Origin: Excoecaria cochinchinensis
Taxonomy: Eukaryota > Streptophyta > Magnoliopsida > Malpighiales > Euphorbiaceae
Direction of reading: 5' to 3'
DNA: 64,000 nucleotides
Assembly: GCA_947683425.1 (NCBI GenBank)
Contig: CANTUQ010000004.1
Location: forward strand, 36,099,001 to 36,163,000
Shown here: piece after piece, positions 22,809-34,980 of the stretch
Position numbering within the stretch: position 1 is the first letter of the stretch
Layout: each line of letters begins with the position of its first letter
Translations under genes and position numbers: made by a program
Notes under the pieces: generated by a model
What the model saw: the letters and a program-made list of their open reading frames with translations, nothing else
What the model was told of the DNA's origin: nothing
Databases searched by the model: none

Positions 22809-23911
22809 TGTAACACTCTGATTCCCCCCTAATAGTTTGAGCCATGTTTGCCATGTGTATGTGTGCATGTGTAAGAGTTTTGGCATGTGTTAAGGGCATT
22901 TTGGGCAAAATACAGGTTTTATGGGCTGTAATATTGTGTGGGTGCATATATGTTAGTAGGGTGTATGTGCTTTGGGTTGTGTTAGTGTGTGTATGAGTAT
23001 ATGGTTGTAGGGTGTGAATTAGTGAGTATAGCATTGTGTGTGTTGTAGTGCATGTGGGTAGGGTGTGAGTGATCAAATCCCACTAATAAGGAAGTGACAT
23101 GTGTCTAGGGCTAGGAAAAGAGTAAATAGAGGAAGAAAGAAAAAAGGGAAAGTAGATTTTGCTTCCTCTTTCCCCGTTTCTCCTCTTCTCTCTCAACTTC
23201 TCTTCTTCCTTTTCTCATTTCAAGACTTCCCTAGCTTGGATCCAAAAGATTGTTGGTGGGAATTGATCATCTCTTAACCTCTAATTGGTAAGTTGCTGCT
23301 TATTTTCTTCTTCTTCATTCCTCTCTTCTTAATTTGCTAGTTTGGAGTTTTGATTTGGGTTTGTTGTGTTTGTATGATTTTTGGGTATGTTTGTTAGTTG
23401 AGCCTCCTCGCGATCCCAAGGGAAAGGAGAAGGCATGTGGGAGTGGTGCCAAGTGAATTGGAGCATAGGAGTTACAGGTTTGGGACTTTGTTTGGGATTT
23501 TGTTTGAGCTTTGTTGGAATTTGAGTGTTTGATGTTCATATGGTGATTTATGCCTTTACATGTAAGTGTCTGAAAAATTGATGCTTGATGAGGCATACTA
23601 TAGTGTTAATGTTATGGGTATTCAATTGATTTGAGTTATAATGCATGAATGTTAGAGTATTGAACAATATTTGATGTTTGATGAATTTTGACTGAAATTT
23701 CTGGGTTTGTATTCTTGAAGAGTTGGATTTTTTCTAATGCACGATTTTGATTGTATTAATTGTTGAATTAAGTTGTGTTTTATGTTATATGTGATGGAGG
23801 AAGGCTTATTTGAAGGTAAGATGATGTGTGGGTTGATTGCGTTTGAGATTGGAAACTTGGGTGTTTTGTGAATGTGGAAATCTGCAGAAAATTTACGCAA
23901 GAGCTAGAAAT

Positions 23912-24372
23912 CCCGACGCTGTAGCGAGTACGACACTATCGCGAGGTCGCGACAGGGCTCGGTGATTTCAGCCCTTACACGAAGCCGAGCGGATTCACTT
24001 GGCCGAGAGACTAGGCTACCGAACGCTCGCAGCAAGAGCTATCTATCGCGAGCGCGACAGGGTGCTCGACTGGCAATATGATTGGACAGCCGAGCTCTCA
24101 ACTGCCAAGTAGATTGGGCTGTCAAGTGGGCGTAGTAGGATCTCTCTGTCATGAGCGCGACAGAGCGCTCAGCTGCCATGCAGTTTGGGGCAATCCCCTA
24201 TCGTGAGCGCGCGCCTCCGTGCGAGCACAATAGCCTCTATTGGTAGCTCATTGTCGCAAGGATGACAATCGTCGCAAGCGCGACAGTGACAAGTGTTTTG
24301 TCTTGGCGCGAGCGCGAGGACTACAGCGATCCTGATAGGGAGCAAGCTGTGCCTCTGTCGAGAGCGCGACAC
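23912..24372. repeat. CpG-rich palindromic-word island, Tekay 3' LTR
   Basis: It uses the same word types as 16508-17000 (for example CTATCGCGAGCGCGACAG near 24041) and keeps more CG steps than the 5' copy. Confidence 0.8.
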
Positions 24373-24571
24373 CCCTGGTTTCAAAATTGTGTTTTCTTTT
24401 GTGATTTCCAACGTTTATGTTCCGAACTTGTGGTGCTATTAGATTAATACTTGGACTATTTTATGAAGTATATGAGTATATTGGGTGTTTTATGCTTAGT
24501 TAATTAGATGAATTCTCTAAAGGTGATTTAATGGATTATGCATGACCTGCAAGAGTCAGTCTAGTGGATAG

Positions 24572-24585
24572 TTAGGCATGCCTAA
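24572..24585. other. 14-bp palindrome TTAGGCATGCCTAA
   Basis: A perfect palindrome in the Tekay 3' LTR, preceded by AGTGGATAG. Confidence 0.85.
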
Positions 24586-25072
24586 AAGAGTCCTTTTGCT
24601 ACAGCCTCCGTACTGTTCTGGACCCTGATCAGGTCCCCGTTTAGTTCCTCGCAAACTTCTATGTGTACGGATCTTGTTTAAGATCCCTTTGTAAAATGTT
24701 TTGAAAAGATTAAATATGATATTGTTTTTCGATTCGTACCCATAAGGTACCGCTACATGTCTATTCATAACCGTAAGGTACTGCTATGCATTTACTCGTT
24801 ATCCACTACTGTGAGTCAGCAGGTGTTATGATTTGTTCTGATATGATTATAAGTATGTGAATCCGTATGAGTATGATTATAAGTATTTGAATCTGAATGA
24901 CTCTAATTATGAACATATGAATCTGTTGGCATATAAATATGTTATTGTACCTTTTAATGGTTATGAATGGAATTCTATTCCGATTATATCTTATGATATT
25001 CAGTATTCCATTATGTATGTGATTCGCCTTGACGACCATTGTGAGTGGCCGTCCATATATTGTTGTTTGTTT

Positions 25073-25119
25073 CCCCGCTAAGCATTATCACTTAGCATGA
25101 TGTTTTCACCTGTGCAGGT
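25073..25119 (+). other. Conserved double hairpin, copy 4
   Basis: Stem 1 is CTAAGCA / CACTTAG, with both CG steps turned to CA, weakening one pair. Stem 2 is decayed, with one mismatch in GATG / CACC around TTTT. Confidence 0.75.
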
Positions 25120-26159
25120 GCGGAAGGTGTATAGCTTTTGGGAGAGTCACCACCAGTCAAGCCAACACAATGGGACTATTGATAGGACTTAGTTCTTTTT
25201 GTATCATCATTATTTTTTTGTTAGTGATCTCTCTTGTATATAGTTTTGTTAAGCTTCCGCTATGTATTTCTTAATGATGTAATTTATGTTGGTATTAGAA
25301 CAGTTATGTAATTGAATATTGTTATTCTATGAATGAATTAATGATCTTCTGGTTTTTAAGTTTTAATTTCCGCTGTTTATATTATGTGAATGTTTGTATG
25401 TACCATTCCGTTTCGTGTGACACCCCTTCTTCTACGGGTTCTTACTCCCTAGCGGATGGGTTCTCCTACGTATGGGAAGGGGGTGTTACAGATTGTGTCA
25501 AATTAGTTAACTATAGGCTTGTTGAATTACTTAGTGAAATTCTACCCAAAGGTGTAGAATGACCTTTGGTGACTATTTTGCGTATAAATGGAGTTTTATA
25601 ACTCCAAATTATGTGAATTTAATTGGGTTGGAACTGTGACTTCCATAACTACAATTGTTTTGGACATGACCATGAGCTAATTCTGGCTGTAAGACCCTCA
25701 AAAGTGGCCAAAATATAAGGGTTTCAATTTTGGCCGGGTCATTGGAACCAGTTCTATCTATGATGTAATCTGACCTCCATTAGGTTTTAGGTTATAAATT
25801 GAGTTAAGGATCTCAAAATTGGTTTATTCCAGTGGAAATTGAACTGTAACTTCCATGTCTACAAATATGCTAGAAATTGCCATAATTTATTTCTGGCTCT
25901 AAAATCCCAAAAAATGTGCAAAACGGTATCCTTTTTCTTGGAATAAGGTTTTGGAGCAATCTATGTTTCTGATGTCATATCTCCTACGTTAAAGCTCCAA
26001 ATGACCTAAAATTTATGCCATTATAAATTTAACATCTTGGGAATCATTTTTTAAGAGACCATTTTGGATAAAAATGGTGTTTGCATGATGTTTCAGACTG
26101 AACAAATTAGGGTTAAATTCTATTTTGGTAGTAGGGTATTCTGTTTTGAAAACAATTCT

Positions 26160-26430
26160 TCCCAAGGACGCCCGTCCATGATGGGTGATGCCCATCGGTA
26201 AAGGGTTAAACCTACCTATTAGTGGCCATCTGTCGGTCAAGCCCATCCATCCATGGCCACCCGTCAGTTATGGAGGGACGCCCGTTAGTCGGTGTTAAGC
26301 CTGTCGGTTAGGCATGATAGCCACCTGTTATACCTGTCCATCTACCATTATTTGTCTGTCTATAGCTGCCGATTGGTCATGTGGGGACGGTCGTCAGTCA
26401 CAAGGCACAATTATCGGTCACCCCTGTTCT
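26160..26430. repeat. Palindromic-word island in T3 LTR
   Basis: Words such as GGACGCCCGTC, GATGGGTGATGCCCATC, CTGTCGGTCAAG and GGGACGGTCGTC recur in degenerate form. The vocabulary differs from the TCGCGA islands of other T LTRs but resembles that of the O4 solo LTR at 28918-29125. Confidence 0.65.
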
Positions 26431-26790
26431 GTCTATAATCTTCGTTTTGACTCCGAATTAAATTAGAACTTTTTTGAAACATTTTAGTTTTCATCTAATG
26501 CATGTTTAAGGCGATAATATGAATATTTAAGTGATTAATATATGGAAAGTAATCCAAAATAAGTATTAATGCGATATAGTGGTATGTAAGTATGGTATGA
26601 AATATATGTTATGTAAGCATTAAATGAGTTTAATGATTTGCATGATTATATTAATGTGAAATCTCATGATGTCTAAGTTCATAGATAAGCATTTATAGAT
26701 TCAAGGAGAATATAAGTGTGCATGTAGTATGTATATGTATGAATATATGTTATACAAGAATATGATAAGCATAATAGTGTTATGCATGAT

Positions 26791-29322
26791 TACGACGTAC
26801 GCAGAACCCCGGACGCCCAAAAAACCCAATTTTAGGGAGTTCGAGAGAGGTTTATAGAGCTTATAAGGATTACAAGGGCATCTATTTTTGGCAACAAAAG
26901 GTGCTTTAGAGTCGTCACCCAATAGAACATTGGGAACGTTCATCTAGCATCAGTAAGCGTAAGACGATGCATATATGTCTATTTTGAGGAAAAAGAGATA
27001 TTTTGGAATTTCCATCCGAATAGAACATTGGGAAGGTTCATCTAACCTCATGAAGCCTAAGATCAGAGAGAGTTCGAGACTTTACTTTTATTTATACCTT
27101 AGTCAAAGTTATAAGTGAGTTTTTGAAATAAAAATTCCATTCCTTTTCTTATAGAGTTTAATGCAATTATTAAAGCGCAATCCAAACACATAATGAAAGC
27201 TGTAAATAATGTAAATTTAGAAAAAAGTAAATAAGAGCACATTAATTTATAATAAAACTAGGAGTGAAATACAACCCCCAGTAAAAGGAAATATAGATCA
27301 TGCATAAAACGGGGCAATTATTCGAGGTGAGGACATTGGTCCTCGCATGCATGATTAAAAGAATGATTTTTAAAGTGACAATTTTATTTGGAGGGAAAAC
27401 TAGGACATTGGTCCTATTTTATTAAAGAAAACCTTATTCATTCATAGAAATCTTTTGGCGCTTTTTATGTTAACGAGCACTAAAATAACATTTTTGTTAA
27501 TGAATAGGAATTGGAAAGATAAAATAATAAGAGGGATAGAGTGAAAAAGAAAGAACCAAATCGATGTCTTAGAATCATCCTAATTACTTCCCTTTCTTAG
27601 CATCCAATGTTCAACAAAAACAAATCTCATGAAGAAAATGAAATAATATGTTAGCAAAATAAAATATCATAAGCAAAATAAATTATTAAAAACAATAGAA
27701 AATATTGAGATGCATTACCTAAATTTAGTAGAAACAAAGCATAAAAAAAGGGAATTAAAACGATCAAAAAACAAAAAAGAAGAGACCCAGGGACGACTAA
27801 TGAGGGGTGAGGGATAGCCATCCCTGGGATGACAGACGGGAAGAAGAGGCACCCTGCAACGACCCATTGCTCATTTGAGCAACAGCCATCGGTAGGGCCT
27901 TCAGCCCGTCGATCATTGCTAGATCTCAAAAAATGAGGAAAATTGGTTAAAATCCAGACTTTCACATTTTTAAGCTATTTTTCATGCAATAAATTACTAA
28001 TGAAGCAAATAAAGTGATAAAATGAATTAATTTACATTTTCAAATTAGTTTATATGTCTCATGTTAAGGTATTGAAATTATCGCAAGAATGGTTAATCCA
28101 GAATCTTTACCCTCAGTATATTGATTTTGGAAAGGTGAAAGTCGTGTAGATCTCTCTTGAATTCTATAAGGATCAGTTGACTAATGAAATCTGTTGAACA
28201 TAATTTCCGTTACAAAAATTGTTCTTTTCAAAATAATCTGAAATCCTAGAAAATTAAATCGAGAAAATATAATTGATTTCCCTTTTTGAAACTCACTTCT
28301 AATTTTTAGATGATCTGGAATTTCAAGAAGGTAAATCGAGAGAAAAGAATTGATTTCCTTTTCTCGAATTTCCTTTATTAATAGATTTCAAAAGAAAACT
28401 AAGTATAAAGAGAAGACTTTTCTTTATGAAAATTGATATCTTTTTTTTTTGCAAAGGTTTTCCAAAAAACTAGCATCCCCCTTTCTTCTTTGTTAACCTT
28501 CTATTTGTAGGCTAATGCTGATTTAAGGATAAAGATAAAAATTAGATATTTATCTTCGAAAATAAAAAATTTGAATTTCAAATATCCTTAGAGATAAACG
28601 TTAGGTTTGAAATTAAATTATCTTTTTGAAATCAAATATTTCAATTTATCCTTGAAAATAAATATTAAATACTTGATTTATCCATAGAGATAAGGTGATT
28701 TCAAACATTTCATTTATCTTTATGGATAAACAATATCAAACTATCATTTTGAAATAATATATCTTTATTTATCCAGATAAATATCAAATATTTGATTTAT
28801 ACATATAGATAAAGTGATTTCGAATGATCCTTAGATGTGAAATCAAACTTCTAGTTTATCCATGTGGATAAACATTTAAAATCCTGTATTTATCCACAAA
28901 TCAACTAGAAAATTGCTGCCAGGCTACGACCGATGGGCGTCCCTTAGCCAAGGGACAGGCGTCGGTCAAGAGGGCAGTCTTGCCTTTCGAGCGGCAGGCA
29001 CCTGCTCGTGCGATGGATGGGCTTCCCTCTAACGCGAGCGACAGGCACAAGCTCACGCAAGGGACGGGCTTCCCTCAAGCGCGAGCGACGTGTACCATGC
29101 TGACCGACGGGCATCGGTCAACCAAAAGACAATTTTCCTTAAACGAAAAGGCTTATTTCGAAGCAAAAGAGATATAAAAAGGATTTTTGGCCACCAATAT
29201 GCCTAAAATTTGTGAGTATTAAGGGTGAAAGCCTACAACCTCACTCCTTTACCTTTGAAATAGGTACTGGTATCTTCATTAAGTAACTCTGATATGGGCT
29301 ACCTCGGGACCCGGTGTCTACA
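26791..29322 (-). repeat. Solo O-family LTR (O4)
   Basis: The right end is CGGGACCCGGTGTCTACA, the family start on the minus strand. The left end TACGACGTACGCAGAACCCC is a decayed TGTGACG..GAACCCC. Flanks ATGAT (26786-26790) and ACGAT (29323-29327) make a 5-bp target duplication with one transition. The T3 LTR continues on both sides, and there is no internal region, so this is a solo LTR of 2532 bp. It contains 'accattggtcct'-type words near 27330-27415 and a GC-rich island at 28918-29125. Confidence 0.85.
28918..29125 (-). repeat. GC-rich palindromic-word island in O4
   Basis: Recurring words are GACCGATGGGCGTCCC, AAGGGACAGGCGTCGGTC, GGGACGGGCTTCCCTC and CGACGGGCATCGGTC. Several are inverted repeats of each other. 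It sits in the early part of the LTR (near its minus-strand start), as in O1. Confidence 0.65.
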
Positions 29323-29554
29323 ACGATATGTAAATCTGATATATTTATAGATGTACAAGTTTATGAATAGTATATGGTCATAATAATTATTTCTGAATAC
29401 GATGATTATGATGGGTATAAACATTATAAATGAATGTGTGATCATTATATGATCACAATAAACGTGTGAGCAAATATGGAAATGTGATAATGAAATAGGT
29501 GTCATAAAATGGAATAAATATATGTATACCCCGCGTCAACCGAGTCGTGGACAG

Positions 29555-29568
29555 ATAGGCATGCCTAT
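29555..29568. other. 14-bp palindrome ATAGGCATGCCTAT
   Basis: A perfect palindrome in the T3 LTR. The outermost pair is A-T where the Tekay copies have T-A. Confidence 0.85.
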
Positions 29569-29579
29569 AGGGTCTTTAT

Positions 29580-29720
29580 TATTACAGCCTATGCGTTGGA
29601 CCTCGATTTGGTCCCTATGCATCTCTAAATCCTGTTTGGATTCCTACGAGTTTCTGGATCCTGATTGGATCCCTATGTGTTATGGATCTTATATGGATCC
29701 TTATAATTGTACCCTCGGGC
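29580..29720 (+). repeat. Chain of small GGATC..GATCC inverted repeats in T3 LTR
   Basis: Successive inverted repeats include GGACCTCGATTTGGTCC, GGATCCTGATTGGATCC and GGATCTTATATGGATCC, each separated by CTATG-like spacers. Counterparts with different words lie at 17240-17430, 24610-24790, 34590-34720, 43560-43765 and 63060-63265. Confidence 0.7.
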
Positions 29721-30741
29721 ACCTATGAGTTTTAACCCATTATCCATCTCCTTGGTAATGCAGGCAATAATTGAGTGAAAATGTGTTAAATGAAGAATAT
29801 GGAAGTTATTGATAAATAAATGTTGTTATATAAGTGAACCATAAAGGTGTGTTGTAATGAATGTTTGTGTGATTTACTAATTGTATAGTTCCCTATCTAA
29901 AATTTGTGTATATATATAGGACAGTATAATTATTGGTAAAGATGTATTAATCTGAACATGTGCATCATTTGTCTATGTGTTATTGTACACTAACGCGGAC
30001 AATAGTTAAATAAAAGAATAATAAGTTAAAAGCAAATAATTAAATATATTTATATGTGAAATTTTTGAATGTATATTATAGCAAAGGATTAAGTAAATTG
30101 CTATGCATAAACATTCTGTTATTGTGATTGTATTAATATGATAAAGCAATAACATGAAAGATAAACTGTGATGTATGAGTGATTGTTACTAGTTGTAAAG
30201 GCTCGAGTTTTAAGAAAATGATAGACTAAATATTTCCATGCATGTAACAGTAATGATAATTATAACAACTTTATTTGGTTTATATCAATACATCATGAGT
30301 CCATATTTGTTAATATGAACATGTTGTGCAAGAAACTTATAGGTATTAGAAGTGGATGAATATTCTTATGTTGTTTCTAGATGAATGTAATTTTAATGGT
30401 AAGGAGATAAAGATAAGAACATGATATACAAATATGTTCTAATTAGAGTATACCATATAAGCAAGAGAAGTTAAAATAAGCAAACATTTATATTGTATTT
30501 GAAGAATATGAAATAAATAATTGATATGGCAATTAATATTATATGAGATTGTTGGTATGTAAGTAATTAGATGTAACTTATACGAGTGTAAATACATATT
30601 TGAGTTTTACATTTGCCTTTAATATGCTTCAATGTTCTAAATACAATATTTATATGAAGTAATAGATATGCAACTTTATATGTAATTATTTAAGTGTATT
30701 GTTAACGACTACTATGAATGGTCATCCATTTTATATGTATT

Positions 30742-30786
30742 CCCCACTAAGCTTTACGCTTAGCACATGTATTTCATCCGTGCAGT
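30742..30786 (+). other. Conserved double hairpin, copy 5
   Basis: Stem 1 is CTAAGC / GCTTAG around TTTAC. Stem 2 is weaker, with ATG / CAT inside CAC / GTG. Confidence 0.75.
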
Positions 30787-31122
30787 TTTTATGATAGAAG
30801 TGTCACCAGGGACATTCCACAACAGTCAAGGACAATGAGTATGTAGGAGTATTTTAATGGAGTTTGTAACTGTTATTTGTAATGTAATTAACCACTGTTT
30901 CAGAAATAAGTGGTATGTATGTATTACAGTTAAAGTGAAGAATTTTATGCGAGTTATGGATGTGATAGTGTTTTGTATTGAAAGAAATTTTATAATTTGA
31001 TTTTCCCATTATTTATTACTGTACATTTAGTATTTTGTTTGGTAACATCCTTCCCTTGGTGTCGTATACGAGCTATGTTATCTTATGGTTGCTACATATG
31101 GGTAAGGGGTAATACAACATTT

Positions 31123-31134
31123 TGATATTAGTTT
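31123..31134 (+). promoter_or_regulatory. Decayed Met-type primer site of T3
   Basis: TGATATTAGTTT lies 6 nt past the LTR and aligns with TGGTATCAGAGC through G-to-A and C-to-T changes. It identifies 14300-31116 as a 5' LTR. Only about 50 bp of T3 internal sequence follow before element O6 begins. Confidence 0.6.
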
Positions 31135-31379
31135 ATGATAAATGTTAAAATGATTAGTAATGTGATATGTGTAGACATCAGGTCCTGAGGCAGCCCAGGT
31201 CGGAGTTACCCAATGATGATAAGATGCCTGTTTACAGGCAAAAAGGTTAAAAATAATGATTTTCTTGTCAAATTTGCATTTTAAAGTGAAAAAATAAAAA
31301 TAATATTTTGAAAATTAGATTTGAAAAATGGGGTTTAGAAATTATAGTATTTTTTAGTTAAATTAAAAAAAAAATTTCT

Positions 31380-31540
31380 GCGAATGTCGACGCGTGGCAG
31401 CCCGCAGGCGCGCGGAGCACGGAGAACCAGCGGGCATTGCTCTCATGTGTAGAGCGACGCGCAGTGCGCTGTTCCGCGCCCAGCATACGCGACCAATGCC
31501 CGTCGCACATGCTGACTGGTGTCGGTCGCCCCTGTTCCAC
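31380..31540 (+). repeat. GC-rich island in O6 LTR
   Basis: A CG-rich block (CGACGCGTGGCAGCCCGC, GCGCGCGGAGCACGG, CGACGCGCAGTGCGC) lies in AT-rich surroundings, at a similar place to the islands of the other O LTRs. Short ORFs on both strands reflect composition only. Confidence 0.6.
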
Positions 31541-32238
31541 TGTAAATGGCCAAATTCACCCGAAATTGATTTTTTTCCGATTTTTCACCCAAAAATCTGT
31601 TTTTTATCCCATTTTTTTAAGGTTTTTAAATGTTTATTTTCCATTTTTAAAATTTAAAATAATTAATATCTTGTTTAATTGAGTTTTTCTCTTAATTAAT
31701 TTTATTTTCTATTTTTTCTTCATATAAAAATAAAAGGATGGAAAGAGAAGGGGGGTGGGGAGGATTCTTTTAGGGTTTTTTTTCTTAAAGTTTTCTCTTC
31801 TTCTTCCTCTCCAAATTCTCTCTAATTTGACTAAAATTGTGATGCCCTTTCCCAACTGCATGATTAGCTCAGCTAATCATGTCAGGAACGGTTGTTACAC
31901 ACACACACAGAATGCACACACGCTTGTTTTCTAATTCATGTTAAACCTGAACAATAAAACTTCTTCTTATAAACTCATCCACATGCATATCATGCCACTC
32001 ACTTCTAGGTCATTCACTATATTCACATACTTATTATACATATACATACATAACTAACCATATTCAGTTAATAGCTGTACACATTTTTAGCATTCTCATA
32101 TTACATATCACTTATACAAAAAGCTTATACAGGGATTATATAGAAATTCCATAACAAAAACCCCCAAAACCTACACTAGCAGTTTCCCAAATGTTGACCA
32201 TTATATGAGGGAGTGTCCTTCAGTCACCTCTTGTCCGT

Positions 32239-32289
32239 ACCTACACGGATTAGAGTAAACCCGTGCTAAGCAAAAACGCTTAGTGGGGG
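32239..32289 (-). other. Conserved double hairpin, copy 6
   Basis: On the minus strand, stem 1 is CTAAGC / GCTTAG around GTTTTT and stem 2 is CACGG / CCGTG with a long loop. Confidence 0.8.
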
Positions 32290-33984
32290 AACACACACAT
32301 AACATATAACATAACATAACATTAACTAACACCCAAGCATCATGAAATAATTCATGGTTGATTATTAGTCATAAGCATCCAAATAACATTATGGGCATAT
32401 CATAATCACTTAACACATTTGTACTCATATAGCATTACTCAACACATTCAAGTGATCAAGAACGTAGCAAACATACTAATTGAGTTTATCATCATTTCTT
32501 TTGTTTAATTGCCTGCAGTTCAAAGATGCGGATAACGAGTTTCGTATTGGTACCACCGGGGTACGATATTCGCATTGTAATCTCATTTACGCATTGGTAC
32601 CCTAAGGTACAGAAATCGCATTAATCTTTAATCCACATTTAGAAATCCAGTAAGGATTGTTCGCATTGTGATTCCAGAGGAGTTGGACTCATTGGGCTGC
32701 AGCACTTTGTGTAACAACCCAAATAGGGCCTGGTCGAAATTTGCGAGGTGAGTCGGTAAAGTGAGGGCTTTTTCGTAATTTGAGTAGAGGAATTTTGGTT
32801 AATAAGGAAGTATGTGTTAAAGGAATTAATTAATTAAGTGTTAAGTGAAGTGAAGGGAATATTAGTGTGTGTTTGTAGTGTATGGTTGTAGGGTGTTAGT
32901 GGTTTAAGGGTTGTTTTTGTGTGGTTTGTGGGCATGGTGCCAAGGATGTAAAGTGGATTTATTGGAATTATTATGGTGTGAGTGAGTGTTTAGTGCATAG
33001 AAGATATTTGGGTAAATAGGCTTGTGTGTGGTTAGTGTATGGTGCCATAAGTGGTGTATGTTAAGATGGATTGATTGATTCTCTAAGAAGGTGACAAGTG
33101 GCAAGGGTTGGTGAGCAATTAATGAAAAGTAGGAGAGAGGAAGGGAGGGGCAGCTTTTGGGTTAGTCTTCCCGTGGAAGCTATCTCATTTTCCCTCTTTT
33201 CTTCTTCATTTCCCGTTCTCCCCTCTCTCTTGCTTTCATTCTTCTACTCTCACCTCTCTTCTTTTGTGGTTCTTTGAGTTTTGAGTGGAAATCTTGAAGG
33301 TTTGAGCTAGAAGTGTTGAAGGTAAGTGGTTGAGTTTGGATTGGGGTCTCGTATTTGTTTCTTGTTCTGTGATTTCTGGTTTTGATTGTGTTTGGGTCTG
33401 ATTTGAGTGTTTGTGGCTGGGTTTTTGTGCAAGAATCGGAAGAGAGAAGGAAGAGCAAGGGCAAAGATAAAGTGGTTTCGTGAGGGACACCGTTGAAGCT
33501 GCGATTTCCAGGTTTGGGAGTTTAATTGATGATGTATGGGAGTTGTGTTCTTGAGTGTTGTTTTGGAATGGGTTTAAATGCATGCAAGTGATTGAGAGCT
33601 ATGTTGTGGAATTCGTGTTTTTCTCCTAATTTCCTCTTTGGATCAACTCTATCTTGTGTTTGCAAGTTGTATGTAATCTTGCGTGTTTTAGGAATGCATG
33701 TTTAATTCAAGTAGTGATTTATAGTGAAGTGATAGTGATTTATAGTGAAGAGGTTATGTGTTTTCCGGAATTTGAACATGCCACGTTAGTGTATTTGAGT
33801 TTCGTTGTGAGTGATTGCATGTTGAAATTATACTTGATTAGTGTGTAAATGTGATTATGTGGCTTGAAAGTGATGCGGTGATGTGCTGGAGGCGAGAGGT
33901 AAGTGTTTTGAGCATGTTGTGTGCATGTACGAAGAGTTATGTGTGGAAAGAGTAGGAAAAGTGCAGTTTTGGGCGAATCTGGGT

Positions 33985-34312
33985 TCTGTCGCGATCGCGA
34001 CAGAAGGCGGACTTGGCCCCTTGTTTCTTGAAGAGCCCTCTATCGCGATCGCGACACTTGTCGCGAGCGCAACAGAGAGCTCGGTAGCGGAACTCTCCGC
34101 GCGGGCGTGCTGTCGAGCGTTCGCGCGAGGAGAAAGGAATTGATCTCTGTCGCGATCGCGACACTTGTCGCGAGCGCGACAGAGCTCGGTTCCGTGAAAT
34201 TCTGCCGCGAGTGCTTCGCCGCGACCAGGCTTCTTGGCGCAAGGTCGCGACGAGGTATCCCGTGCCCTGTCGCGAGCGTGACACTTGTCGCGATCGCAAC
34301 AGAGGCCCTTCC
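33985..34312. repeat. CpG-rich palindromic-word island in T5, nearly intact
   Basis: Five or more near-perfect copies of TGTCGCGATCGCGACA-type words occur in pairs joined by CTTG, for example near 34031, 34145 and 34268. GTCGCGATCGCGAC is itself a 14-bp palindrome. GAGCTCGGT linkers separate the pairs. Arg/Ser-rich ORFs in both directions are translations of the words. Confidence 0.9.
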
Positions 34313-34534
34313 TGCTTGCCTTGTAATTTGAACGTGTTTCCTTTGTCCCACTTTGCACGGATTCTCACTATTGCATGGAATATGTGTGTGCCTTTGACTC
34401 GTGATATTAATGTACTAGTGTCCTTGATATGGATTTAGATAATATAATAGTCTTAATTTTGAATATTGATTTGATTGTGTAATGTCGTGTGGGTAATTGT
34501 GTTATCGAGCCTGAAGTGTCAAGGTACAGGATAG

Positions 34535-34548
34535 TTAAGCATGCTTAA
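34535..34548. other. 14-bp palindrome TTAAGCATGCTTAA
   Basis: A perfect palindrome in T5. Relative to the Tekay copy, both arms changed (G-C pair to A-T pair) and the symmetry is kept. Confidence 0.85.
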
Positions 34549-34933
34549 GAGGGGTTAGTGTACAGCTGTTATGTCCGCCCCGTTTGGGCGAAGCGGTCGA
34601 CCTCCGAGATGGTCATCTTCCGTGTAGTGATAAAATGTTTTGAGACTCCGGTCTCCCGCGCTGCCTTCGGGTATTAAAGTGTTTTTGAGGCTTCGGTCTC
34701 CCATGCCGTGTTCCCGTATCCTCCACCATTGAATTCAGGCTTTTGTTTGAACTGTCTGGTACTGGTTTAGTGAAGTGTTCTGATTATAGTGTGGCTATGG
34801 ATAGCGTATTGGTTTAGTGTTTTTCTCTTATTTATTCTGGATATATTTATTTATATCTCTGTACTCTGATGCATAATGATTTATGTATGTTAGTGCATGT
34901 TTCCTTGTATAGTGTTCTGTTGTGTTTGTTTCT

Positions 34934-34980
34934 CCCCACTAAGCGTTATCGCTTAGCACGGGATTTTATCCCGTGCAGGT
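34934..34980 (+). other. Conserved double hairpin, copy 7 (best example)
   Basis: Stem 1 is CTAAGCG / CGCTTAG around TTAT. Stem 2 is CACGGGAT / ATCCCGTG around TTT. It is preceded by CCCCA and followed by CAGGT, 338 bp from the LTR end. Confidence 0.9.

Larger units (their letters stand above)
15401..25490 (+). mobile_element. Complete but inactive Tekay-type Ty3/gypsy element (10,090 bp)
   Basis: It is flanked by a perfect 5-bp target duplication, GATTG, at 15396-15400 and 25491-25495. The layout is 5' LTR (2729 bp), Met primer site, gag, protease, RT, RNase H, integrase, remnant chromodomain, polypurine tract and 3' LTR (2682 bp). The domain order and C-terminal chromodomain place it in the chromovirus branch, Tekay/Del. 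The two LTRs remain collinear with scattered point differences and small indels. Gag-pol is broken at eight or more places. Confidence 0.95.
22809..25490 (+). repeat. 3' LTR of the Tekay element
   Basis: It starts TGTAACACTC and ends GGGGGTGTTACA. It is collinear with the 5' LTR along its whole length, with the island at 23912-24372, palindrome at 24572-24585 and double hairpin at 25073-25119. The differences from the 5' LTR are mostly transitions. Confidence 0.95.
14300..31116 (+). repeat. 5' LTR of T-family element T3, split into three pieces
   Basis: The pieces are 14300-15400, 25496-26790 and 29328-31116, about 4.2 kb when joined. It starts TGTAATGACC and ends GGTAATACA, followed by a decayed initiator-Met primer site at 31123. 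It is interrupted by the Tekay element (TSD GATTG) and by solo O LTR O4 (imperfect TSD ATGAT/ACGAT). It carries a palindromic-word island (26160-26430), a 14-bp palindrome (29555-29568) and a double hairpin 330 bp from its end. It is long for a Tekay-like LTR and well decayed, so it is one of the older layers. Confidence 0.7.

Noticed and set aside
33985..34312. CRISPR-like array
   Set aside because: Repeats are paired palindromic words with irregular linkers, not uniform repeats with unique spacers, and the DNA is from a plant.
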